Part shown: positions 34,641 to 45,100 of the stretch, piece after piece
Numbering within the stretch: position 1 is the first letter of the stretch
Layout: each line of letters begins with the position of its first letter
NCBI GenBank assembly: GCA_011009095.1
Contig: VTPC01090697.1
Location: 207,845-271,844, forward strand
Source: Ignelater luminosus
Taxonomy: Eukaryota; Arthropoda; Insecta; Coleoptera; Elateridae
Direction of reading: 5' to 3'
DNA: 64,000 bases
Position numbers and translations under genes: made by a program
The notes under the pieces: model-generated
What the model was told of the DNA's origin: nothing
The model's database searches: none
Seen by the model: only the letters and a program-made list of their open reading frames with translations

Positions 34641-37600
34641 ACCTCTTAATACCTTACGGTGTCGAGGTGTTTATAAACTTTTTCCATTCTTTTCTATTTT
34701 TTGCCATTTTCTTTTCTGAGTTCCAGTTCTCGCCCATCTCTTTCAGTAATTCATTGACCACACTGTTCCACGTTCTTTGGGGGTTTCCTCTCCTGTTCCC
34801 TCCCATTGGTCAAGCCTCCCAGATGCTTTTCACTTGCCACTCCTCCTCCATTCTCTGAAGGTGCCCAAACCACATCAATCTTTTTTCTCCCAACACTTCC
34901 CTTACTGACTTTACCTCGAGCTCTTCTCTTATATCTACATTTCTTCTTTTTTCTATTTTTCTTATTCCTAGAACTCGACGCAAGAATCTCATCTCTACCG
35001 CTTGTAATCTTTCATGTTGTCTTTTATTCATTACCTAGTTCTCTCCTCCATATAGTAGCACAGGTAAATAGATTGTTCTGTATATGTCAGTTTCGTTTTC
35101 CTTGTTATTTCCTTGTTGTTGAGAAGTTTTCCTTGTATCGCCCAATGTGCTTTATTCGCTGCCAGCATTCTAGCATTTAATTCGTCTTCATTCTCTTCTT
35201 TTTCGTTAATTATATTTTCTAGCTACTTATAGTTAGTCAGTTGTTCAACTCTTATTACTCTTTTGACAATTACCATCACTTTCGTTTTATCCGCGTTAGT
35301 GTTTAAGTTTTGTTTCTTGAGAGCTTGTACCCAGATGATCAGGTTTTTCTCTAAGTTCTTTTAGGAGTTGACGAATAGGATGATGTTGTCAGCAAATGTA
35401 CAGCTCTCTAGAAACTCTTGTTGCAGTCTATGGTACCCCACTATGAATTTCTTCATTTTCGTTTGGCATTCTCTTATTGCTTCGTCGATTGTACATAGAA
35501 ACAGCAAGGGGTTAAGTACACTTCCTTGTCTCATTCTCTCCGTAGTTCTGAATATGTCTGACAATCTACTGCATGTTCATACTCTATTGTTTGTTTCAGG
35601 TTTTTATCGGCGTTTTTGCTTCCTAGGCCTTTCCATATTTTAGTTTTATTGACACTATCAAACGCTTTCTTAAGGTCGATAAAGCATACATATATTTCTT
35701 GGTTTTTGGCTAACTTCTTTTGCTGTGGTCTTGTATACTGACTGATTTACCTTCTTAGCTTTTTCTCTATGATTCTTTCATGGAGTTTAAATTCCACGTA
35801 CCACGATAGTTGAAGCAGTCTCTTTTCCTTTCTTATGTATGGGCACTATGATTCCTGTTTTCCATTCATTTGGCACCATCCTTCCTCTTCAGCATGCCTC
35901 TAATATACTTAGCAACCTCTCTTCGCCTTTTTCACTGAGATACTTTATCACTTCCGAGTTCACTTCATCTATTCCTGGTACTTTTGCGGTTTTAATTTTC
36001 TGTATTGCTTTTTTTAACTCCGTCCTGTCTATTTTATCTTTCTTAGCGTTGTCTTCTAGCCTTGTTTCATCTTCGTTTTTCTGTGTTTTTGCATTGGTGC
36101 CCGCACTTAGAAAGTTCTTCAAAATATTCCTTTGATCTCTTTATTACTTTTCCTTCATCTGTCAATATTTGCTCCTCTTTATCTTTGATCTGTTGTAAGT
36201 CACATTCTGCTTTCTTCCGGAAAATCTTGATAGCTTTGTAGAATAGCTTCTTATTTCCTTTAACGTCCCTCTCTAGCAGCTTTGTTTTGCTCTTTGCACT
36301 TCTACTTTAACTTCCTTCTTTTTGTTTTTATATGCTTGGTAATCAGCACTGCTTTTACTTCCTAGGTATAGTTTCCATAGCTTCTTTTTTTTGAGTTAAT
36401 TTTTTTATTTCCTCGTTTCACTGTGCTGTTTTCTTTCTGTTCTCTTACTTCCGCAGGATTTCTCTGCAGGCATTTTCATCGCATCTTTGAGTTTACTACA
36501 CATTTCGGTTACATCATTACTTTCTTCACTCTATTTCCTTATTACCTTATTTAGAGTTTTTTGGTATTTCTCTCTCTCTCTCTGTCTCGCTTGTGTTACG
36601 TAGTTTGTATTTGTTAACTTTGCATTTCCTTATTTCCTTGCCTATTGTTTGGTTACAACTATATTCATTATCTTGTCTTATTGACGCTTGTAACATGTAG
36701 TGATCACTACCTATTTCATAACTGCTTTTCACTTCAGCATTTAAAATATTTCTTCTGTTTTCTTTGTTTGTTATTATATAATCAATAATGGATTTTTCTT
36801 TTCTGTTGATGTTTGCTCTTGTGAAGTTATGTATACTATCTCGGTCTTGGAAAGTTGTGTTCATTATTATCAGGTCATCGTCCATGCAAACGTCAAGCAA
36901 TCTGTTTCTGTTATTATTCAGCTTTTCCTCGTCTTTATCTCCTATCACTCCATTCCACCTATACCTTTTTTCCCACTCTTGCGTTTAAATTCCCCATTAG
37001 GTAGACTTCATCACTTCTTCTTCCAATCGCTTCTTCTAATTTCTCCCAGAATTCCTATTTTATTTTTTGCTTCTCGTTTTCGTCGAAATCATATGCTACT
37101 ATTACTGTTTTGATCTTCCCCTCTCTGTTTATTTTCAGCACTAGGGTTCTCTCATCTAGGCTCTCTCAGTCTCTGACTTGTGGTATCATTTCCTTTTTTA
37201 TTACGCAAGCTTTGTTTTCTTTTTCTTCCACTACTCCGGAGATCAGTTGTAGGTGTCCAGCCTCAATAAGTATTCTCCCTTTTCTTATCTTTTTGGTTTC
37301 ACTAATTGTTAATATATACATACCACTCTTCTCAAAATTCTCCATCAGCTCTTTCTTTTTTTCATTTAAACCCTTAACATTCATTTTCCGTTTACATCTC
37401 CTTGATTTAGTTCCGTTTTGTATTTTGTTATTTTGTATCTTTTTCATTTTGCTTGTTTCTTTTCTTCTGTTATTCTATTTCTTGACCTCTTCGTTGTCTT
37501 TTTCATACCCTGTTTGTTATCTTTCCTCTTCCGTACCTTATCCAGGGTTGCTTTCACTCTCCGTTTTTTGGCCTGCTTCTCAGGTTCATTTGTTGTTTCA

Positions 37601-37670
37601 GAGCTTACTCTTTTCTGCCCCATTTCCACTCACTTTCATCGATTATTAGCTTTTGGAATCCAATTTTGAC
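34640..37670 (-). mobile_element. RTE-like LINE (second family), near full length, decayed
   Basis: On the - strand, right to left: 37629-37444 a Lys/Arg-rich N-terminal segment; 37447-37166 endonuclease start (MNVKGLNEKKKELMENFEKS, YILTISETKK); 36948-36547 endonuclease end (RNRLLDVCMDDDLIIMNTTF, SIIDYIITN and GSDHYML, with the catalytic SDH); 36122-35889 RT entry (IKTAKVPGIDEVNSEVIKYL); 35564-35361 RT (RMRQGSVLNPLLF, and CTFADNIILFV, where the second Asp of ADD is Asn); 35031-34810 C-terminus (RLQAVEMRFLRRVLGIRKIE, LMWFGHLQRMEEEW). It differs in wording from the RTE elements at 19655 and 27235. Many frameshifts. A (TC)-rich run near 36568 lies inside it. Confidence 0.85.
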
Positions 37671-40084
37671 TTCCTTTCCGGTTTGGTGAGTTAACTATAT
37701 ATTAAAAAATGATGCCAAGTAGGTAACTTCAGAACAAGAGATCTAAAGATGGTGCAGCAAAGCGGAGCGGAACTGTGACAGCTCTAGATATTGTGCTCAA
37801 GTCTAATTTTAACTATAATTGCTTCCTTCGTGTTTGGTATGGTTGATCCAAGTGGGAGCATCAAGGAAACAACAACGCTCCCGACCGGAAAAGCAAGAAC
37901 AGAGAGCGTGCATACTCTTTCTACCTGCGCGTTGTAACCTACCCCTTCTCCAGCCACTGTATATACTACAGACAACATGGAGCGTTTTAGTTTCTTTATG
38001 AAATAAATGACTTCGAGACAGAAGTAGCACGTCATATATGGAAATTGCTAAATTATCCCCAGCACCAAAGTTCGAGAATTCGAGTTGTTGGTTAGTGTCT
38101 TTCCGGCTTGCAGGTTTATGAACAACAAGAGTGTTCCCGCTCCTATTGCCAGTTGACTGCAACTAACTTGCTTAAAAAGCAGAAGACGCACGTCACAAGT
38201 GTAGTGGGGAAGGTTATGTTCTAGAATCTGTGTTGTCAGTCAGTGCCTGGCCGGGCTGTAGACTTTGAAGACCCTGGTGAGGTAAAACAACAAACCATAC
38301 ATATTCTGCATTGGATTCGATAAAAAACTTAAAAGAATAAGAGTCTGGTAGACACCAGACTCTAATTTCTACGAGACGTGGAAAGATTCGATATTCCGAA
38401 AACACTTTTTTACTGCCATAGTAATCTAGGATAAAGCTCAAACACCACCTTGCCATCCTCCCTGTTTGTTCTCCGGATCTGTTGCCAAATCTAAAAATCA
38501 TCTTTGATAACACTTCGTTGCTCATGTCCCACGCAGATATGCCAAGATCTGCCTTATTCCAAACTGTCACGAGAATGCGTCGGATATCGATTTATTAGAG
38601 TAATTTGTGGTAACTCACGATTACAAACTGCAAGGTGGCGTATCTCTTAGGAACTAATCTCCTCTTCAGTCAACAAATAGTGAAATCTTCAAGATAAAAT
38701 AGCCAAGAATTGCAAGCACACAGAGAGGCAGTAGACCTGACGGTAGATGGTGATGATGTATGCCTATACGAAACAGACAGCACAAAACCAACCGTCGGCG
38801 TTGCTAATGAGTTATGAACTCAGTTTAGTCGAGTTTAGCTATGGGACAGTACAGTATTGTACTACAAGAAGTTGACAGTTCTGCAGTGTCTCAGTCTAAG
38901 ACCTTCAGGACAGCGTGGTAGCTAGACTTAGTGGTTGTAGGCGACACACACTAATTCGAAATTAAAAAGCCGTGATTGAAAATGAATGTTTCTGTTGCTT
39001 AGACAATTATTGGTATTTATAGTCATGGGACAGACAAATTGCGTCCATTGGCATCTAACAAAATATATTTAATTTTTGTTAGAAGTGCAATTACGCCTTG
39101 TTTGCGATATATGGAATTAGAATGACCAGAACTATGTGTGTCGAACTGCCGAGTGAGTGATCGCAGGTGCTGTGGGATCTCGAAGGCTTGCTTGGTGCCT
39201 CATTCTTTAACGATGCATCTCAGAACCAACCTGCAAAGTGCGAACAATTGGCGGTAGCTTTGAGACGGTTCTTCCGTTGTCTGGTGGCAGCTATGCAGAT
39301 ACTCGGACGGCTTAGGCCCCCGACACTCAGGGAGCGTTTAAAGCCAATTCCAGTCAGGGTGGCTTGCTTGATGCCTCATTCTTCAACGATGCATCGCAGC
39401 ATCAGCCTGGAAAGCAAAAAAACGTCTAAAGCCAATTCTAGTCAGGATGGCAGGTCGCTTTATCGACAAGTAAAGAAATGGCGTTCTTCACTCTTCCGCA
39501 TAACTCCAGACTTTCACTCATTGTCTGTTTGCTCTTTTTAAATCTTCTTAATAGTGCTACGCATAGAGACAAGATAGGGTTTGCTCTCCTCGAAGTCGTT
39601 CTAGAGATCTACATACTGAGAGTTGTCGAGTTTTATCTTTCACTGACCCAGGATTAAACTTTGATCTCCTTTAACCTTCTTGAGACAGTAATACACAGAG
39701 ATAGAGCTGGATACTTTTTTTTTAATTTTGTGAGAGAACCTAGGCATGCCTTTGTCCTTTTCTAACATTTCTGAGGGTTCTATGCAAAACGCAGGAAGGT
39801 GTTTCTTTTCTTCTATCTCATTTAGGAACCAAGACGCAAACACAATTATACTTCATTCTCTCAGAAATCTTATATTTAGTAGGGTTCAGTCTTACTCTAA
39901 CAACGTTCTCAAAACAGGCATGCACAATGGCGTTATTTGAACCTTTTCAAGAAACTAAAAATGGGGGAGCTTTAGGCATCCTTTATTTTTCCAAGAAAGC
40001 CAATGCACAAACGTACGACGCTATTGTTGTTCCTGCAACTTTCTCTGGCAACCTAGCGTTGAGACGAGTTGGTTTTGTCCTTCA
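37671..40084. repeat. Unassigned repeat-like region with a local duplication
   Basis: No recognisable protein. 37760-38180 and 38620-38990 have the mixed composition of retrotransposon LTR or leader sequence. Two similar ~55-bp segments at 39187-39240 and 39362-39415 share GCTTGCTTG and CCTCATTCTT and lie about 175 bp apart, so the stretch around 39180-39470 is a partial tandem duplication. Its right end passes into the decayed receptor exon at 40085. Confidence 0.4.
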
Positions 40085-40406
40085 TTAAATGCTTGCTGCA
40101 GTTTATAGTCGATATTCGAAATTGATGAAAGTGTAAGCCTTGTGGTGTCTACAAGATGTTCAAAAGTAGATGGTTTGAATAGAATACACAACACATAAAT
40201 GGGCCTTCTATGGAATTCTTGATATGTAGTGACATTTCTGCGACCAACAGTGCTAATAGTTTAGATAAGGATGATGACTGCATTGATTTTCCATTTTTAT
40301 ACGCTTCTGCTTGTGTAAGATAGGAGAATAAAAGAATACTTATTGTTGGCAATTAGAACTTTTAGTTACTGTTTGTGTGATTACGTCAGATGGGTTTTAT
40401 AATAGC
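40085..40406 (+). pseudogene. Gustatory receptor exon-1 relic (3' third, decayed)
   Basis: Nucleotide similarity to the 3' third of the intact first exons persists though the frame is destroyed. Examples: TTCAAAAGTAGATGGTTTGA at about 40158 against TTCAAAAGAAGATGGTTTCA at 55187; GCTTCTGCTTGTGTAAGAT at about 40309 against GCTTCTGCTTGTGTACGAT near 55327; and TTACGTCAGATGGGTTTTAT at 40381 against TTACATCAGAAAGGCTTTAC in the 41181 exon. It ends at a preserved donor, GTAAGTTCTTCAGTG at 40407, and the following ~450 bp match the intron after the 41181 exon. It is therefore a dead first exon of the same subfamily. Similarity becomes uncertain left of 40085. Confidence 0.75.
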
Positions 40407-40860
40407 GTAAGTTCTTCAGTGTTGTTGAGCTCGTTCATTCATTCATCGTCAATTTTGTTTACAGAAGGTTTGGATACAACTGAGTAATAAGATAGCACCA
40501 GAGTGATAACAGGTAGGCCCCGAATCACTCTGTATAAGTGTGATCAACCCAGGACGAGTTATAAATTATCTGTTGTCTCTTTTTTCAAAATGTTGTGTAT
40601 TAAATGAGAGAGAGCTTGTAATTTATTATAACTTGAGTTTTCTAAATCTAAATTTTTATCTACCTTGAAAGTTTAACAAAATTCTTATTTGACCAAGTAT
40701 AGAATAAAACCGTTTTTGACCTTGAACAGCGGCGAGTATCTTTCTATTTCTTGTGCGGTTTTAACGGGGATCTAAATCAAGTTTTACCCCTACATACGGG
40801 TCTGTGCGCTTTAGGATAGCGCTGAGCATTTATAACTGTGTCCCTTTAAACGGAACAATA
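40407..40860 (+). repeat. Duplicated intron-1 segment, copy 1
   Basis: Aligns with 42186-42600 from the splice donor onward. Shared landmarks in order: GTAAGTTCTT; GGATACAA; GAGTGATAA; GAATCACT; GTGTATTAA; TTTGACTTTGAACAGTGGC (here TTTGACCTTGAACAGCGGC); GAGCATTTAT. Here it follows the decayed exon relic rather than an intact exon. Confidence 0.8.
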
Positions 40861-41180
40861 TGTTAAAGTCGGGCAAAGTGAAAAGTAATAAATAATAGTA
40901 AATGAGAAGTGGTTGATAAACTTTATTTATTTATTAGTTAATACCAAGCAATTTATATTGGCCTACTTTTTTTTATTGCCACATTAATTTTTTTTGTATC
41001 ATTCGTTGACTTTATCTAAGGTCGCAGACAATATTATCAAATCAATATATGTACATTTAGGTTGCTTAGTTATTTTTAATTATGTCTTAAGACATAATTT
41101 ATTTTTTAATGTAAATAACAAACAAAACTCAATTAAAAGAAAGCTAAGCAGCAAAAGAACTTACGTAAAAATTAACAAAA
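40861..41180 (+). promoter_or_regulatory. Upstream region of the 41181 receptor exon
   Basis: AT-rich 320 bp. It appears loosely similar to the 240 bp before the exon at 54445 (a GTGGTT(G/A)ATAA core, then ATATTGG and TTTTTTGT-like elements in the same order, and a TTTTTAGTTATG / TTTTTAATTATG match close to the ATG). A conserved promoter duplicated with the exon is likely; no specific binding site is claimed. Confidence 0.4.
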
Positions 41181-42185
41181 ATGAACTTTAAAACAGTTAA
41201 AAACTTTACCACTTTTGGTTGCATTGCTTGTGTTTTACGCCCTTTATTAACTGTTACGTCCGTATTTGGACCATATTTCATACATCCTTGTTGTCCACAT
41301 ATAAAACATCCAAGTCCCACCGTAAAATTTGTAAAATTAAACAAACAATCAGTAGTCTCATCCTTAATGGTTTTTCTACTGATGGCAGTTGTGGTTTCAG
41401 ATATTTTTGATATCCTCAGATTAAATAGCATCAACAAAATTATGATTGCTGCTCTAGAAGTTATTATTTCTACAACTTCACTTACAGTTTATCTTTTTAG
41501 TAGAATAAACTATAATTTTAAATTAATGGAATATAATGGACTTGCAGCAATAATTGAAGCCAATAGATGTTCTGAACTGGACACCTTTTTTGATAGTGAA
41601 ACACCAAAAGCTTGTATTAAAAGGTCTTATTTGACCATTATTATATGTTTATTATCAGCAGCCTTTTATTTGGCATATGCGTTGAATCAAGATTACCATA
41701 CGTATTTAGTAGTTGTAATTGTAAAAATTTCTGTTGTGGCTGTAGGTGTGTTATTTCAAGCTGTACTGTTTTGGCAAAACCTCTTAGAAACTTCTGTATA
41801 TCAACTAATGTTTAAAAAATGTTTTGAGAACTTAAGAAACGCATTACTGTCAGAAAATAAAGGGACTAATAAAAGGATAAACTTTATGGTGCCTAAAATA
41901 ACGCAAGCACTTCGAACAAGATCTTCAAAGATAGATGTTTTGAACAAAACAAATAAAATTTACATGAGCTTGCTGTGGAATTATCGATACTCAATGGCAT
42001 TTCTGATACCCACAGCATTATTTATTTGGATAATGATGGTGTCTGTAATGATTTGCCAATTTTACGTATTTTTGCTTGTGTGCGATGGCGAAATTAAAGG
42101 AGATCTATTGTTGATGGTTAGAACTTATCTAGCTGTTTTTACAGTTATTGTTAGTCTAATTACATCAGAAAGGCTTTACAACACG
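41181..42185 (+). CDS. Gustatory receptor first exon (gene/isoform 5)
   Basis: An intact exon of 335 codons, ATG at 41181 (MNFKTVKNFTTFG) to ACG before GTAAGTTCTT at 42186, phase 0. It encodes CIACVLRPLLTVTSVFGPYF, then CCPHIKHPSPTVKFVKLNK: the RPLL..S.FG block flanked by C-x2-C and CPHxxH. Further blocks are NGLAAIIEANRCSELDTFFD, YQLMFKKCFENLRNALLSEN and MSLLWNYRYSMAFLIPTALF, with six hydrophobic segments. It is roughly 60% identical by eye to the exon at 54445. I found no exon 2, 3 or 4 of the receptor type between here and 54445. It either uses exons beyond the window (alternative first exon) or is stranded. The open frame itself shows no decay, which argues for use. Confidence 0.87.
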
Positions 42186-42600
42186 GTAAGTTCTTAATGT
42201 TTGATTAATTTATTTTGCGTTTATTTATTTCATTTGTAATTAAGAAGTTCGGATACAAATGAATAATGAAAAAACGCAGGAGTGATAATGTAGGTCCAGA
42301 ATCACTACATAATTGTGACCAACGCGGCATGAGTAGACGTTTTGTGATTTAAAAATTATTATCTTTCGTTATTTCCCGGAAATGTGTATTAAGTAAAAAA
42401 GGTTGTAATTCTTTGTAACTTTCTAGATCTTGAAGTAATACACGAATGTGTGAGGATTCTGTTTGATTTTGACTTTGAACAGTGGCAAGCATTTTTTTAT
42501 TTTTTGTGGTGTTAAGGGGTATCTGAATTTAGTGTACTCTTTAAATATGAGTGCGCGCTGCAGAATGGCAATGAGCATTTATGTGTGTGTAGTTCTTAAA
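42186..42600 (+). repeat. Duplicated intron-1 segment, copy 2
   Basis: The matching copy of 40407-40860, beginning exactly at the splice donor of the intact exon. The two copies bracket the 41181 exon and its upstream region as direct repeats about 1.78 kb apart. Confidence 0.8.
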
Positions 42601-42722
42601 TAAAACAATGCCTTGAAGCTGTGCAAGCGCATTGCAATGTAATTTTAGGAATAGTCGAATGGCATATTAGCAATTCACGTGTTCGTACCTGATGAGGAAC
42701 TTGAGTTAAGGTCACTGCTAGT

Positions 42723-44659
42723 TGTAATGTTATTTTGAAATTCGCACTAAATCCGCCCCTGTTTTTCAATTTTGTTCGGATATTTGTTTTCTTGACGCGT
42801 AATATTTAAATTGTTTCATTAAATGAATGTTTGTTATAATGTTATTTTAAAGAATTAATATTTTTGTGGTCTCGACACCTAGACTCCAGTAGACGTGTCT
42901 TTCGTTGATTTCCAATATCAAATTACCAGAATCATTAGTTGCAACATTGCAGTCACACCGTCTCGGGGAAGTCAAATTTAAACTAGCGAATCTACAAGTA
43001 AAATTTTCCATTGTCGCATAAAGAGTATTAATGTCTTAATCTGTTAGGGTGTATATCCGACTTTTTAACCCCACTTCTGTAAGTACGAACTGCGTAACAA
43101 AAAACGCAGAGGTTAGGCATTACGTTGATAGCTGTTGACTTGAACCAACGTGTGATAATTCTCGACGTTTACCTCTACATCCCCTAATTGGATTCAAACC
43201 AAATTAAGTGAAGCGATCCTCTTAGAAAAAAAAAGAGATCGGACTGGAGAAATCGTAATTTCTTCGTGTCAGAGACGCGCAATAGTCGCGGAAGAAAGTG
43301 GTTTGTTTGCCAACAGCAAGGCTTATAAATTTCGTTATCGTGGGGAATGTATAACCCAAATATAATTACGCTGGTGTCCTCCAGGAAGCAGAAATTGTAG
43401 AGGGTAGGGACGCAACCATGTTAGCCATGTTGTAGCATCTGTGTGTATACTACATTTTGGAAGCTCCGCAAAATTTTAGTAGTGCTTGAGACTCAGTGAT
43501 TTTCGTTTATAAAATTGTGTGTAAACGCCTGGATTTTGTTCTTATGTTTTTTTTGTGATTAACGTAAAATAAGTGGTTATTCTCCGAAATGAAAGTTTTC
43601 TCAATTAGTGGATCTAGCTGCCTTTCGTTGGAAAACAGAGGTCTGCACATACCTTCTGAAAGAAAGAATTCCTGTATGAGTAAGAAAGAAAACCTGCTAT
43701 GTTTTATTATATGAATTTTAATGTTTAAAGACTAGGAGAACGCCGAACTTTGTGAAATATTTTATACGAAAACTTTGCTTAGACAGGATCAGTTTCGTAT
43801 TGTGTTATTGAATCATAATTTTTACAAGTGACTTTAACTAATTTGTAACAGGAACGTTCCCAGGTAATTTTAGCTGATGTTTGATAAATTGTTGCAACAA
43901 AATTACTAACTTGGCAATCATTTCTTTGTTCTTAAATGTAAAGTTCAGTTGTCAATATTTAACAATTTATGGTCAAGTTTACCTTAGTCGGGTTAATTAA
44001 TATTTGAACTTTGGTCTTTTGTGTTCTATTTTAAAATTGTAACGTAACAGAATCATTTCGCTTTGTTTATTGTAATAATCTCTGGTCTAGGCGAAGTAGC
44101 TTAATTTCATTATTTTGTTCTTTTGGCTATCGAAAAGCACGTAGTGTATATTCCAAATTTCAATTATAGACTAGATATCTTTGCTCAAGAGAGAAGTAAA
44201 TATTGAATTGGCATTTTTCTCTTGTATCTTTTGAAAAAGAAGGAAGTCTTCAGAGGACTTCCTTAGCAAAATTAAGTAAGACAAATCAAGTGCTTATACA
44301 GTGTTTATTTTGTGTATTGAGTCTCATTGGTGAAACGTCAGAGCGAGTTTTAATAGAGCTTCCACGAGGTAAGTTACACACAGGGTGAGGTTTCGTAAGA
44401 GGCCTATATACAGGGTGTCGGATTCACGAGTAGTCGCGTGACCGACCATCAGAACCCTTCGATCTACGACTGCTGCGCCCTCTTTTACGACCATCTATTA
44501 GTTTAATAAGAGTTTTGGAAAGCGGTGAGCTTCTCTTTGTGAGAGATTAGCCAAGTTTATTTGAGAATCCACCCCATCTGCGGCATGAGCTACGGGATTT
44601 AACATCTACCATTGGTCTGGACGGGACTTGTGCATACCTTTGAGCATCTTCCTGTTACA
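42723..44659 (+). mobile_element. Solo LTR, family A, copy 1
   Basis: Begins TGTAATGTTATTTT and ends TTCCTGTTACA (TG...CA ends, TGTAA/TTACA inverted). It is flanked on both sides by TAGT (42719-42722 and 44660-44663), a perfect 4-bp target duplication, so this is a complete solo LTR. Length is 1937 bp; relative to the other copies it lacks about 220-230 bp near 44080. It carries the hairpin AAGGAAGTC / GACTTCCTT at 44240-44264. No internal retroelement coding region is attached. Orientation is given by convention only. Confidence 0.88.
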
Positions 44660-45100
44660 TAGTTCTAAATAAAAATTTGAATGTAGGAACTGTGAAAAAG
44701 AATTTTGAAGTTTAATCTATGAAATCGTTGGTGTAATATTGCGTCAGTTGAAGTTCATCACGCCATTTTTGTTTTGTCAACCAGTAACGTGTCTCTTTTG
44801 TAATTAACAAGTCCTATGTGACCAAAAACGAAACACAAAGAACTCAGAATCAGAACTGTTTTCTATTTTTTTCTGTTTTTCAGTGTTTCTATAATTAAGA
44901 GACTTATATTAACTGACGTTAGGTAAACTCATAGGGTTTAGATCTCAGACCAATTTATCAGAAACAAAAAAAAGTATTTAAGAGCAATATGACCTCTAAG
45001 AGTACCATATCCCGTAAGAATTCACAGGATTTCGAAGATAAAAAAATTCACAAGACAGCCCAAATGAGGTTGAGAAGGAAATTAATTCAGGTTTCGTCTA
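44660..45100. other. Spacer between solo LTR copy 1 and the minisatellite
   Basis: AT-rich. A 63-codon open frame at 44989-45180 (MTSKSTISRKNSQDFEDKKI...) matches nothing I know and overlaps the start of the degenerate repeat region. Confidence 0.35.

Noticed and set aside
37110-37649. 179-codon + strand hydrophobic frame
   Set aside because: Antisense of the Lys/Arg-rich N-terminal part of the - strand RTE; composition explains the hydrophobicity.
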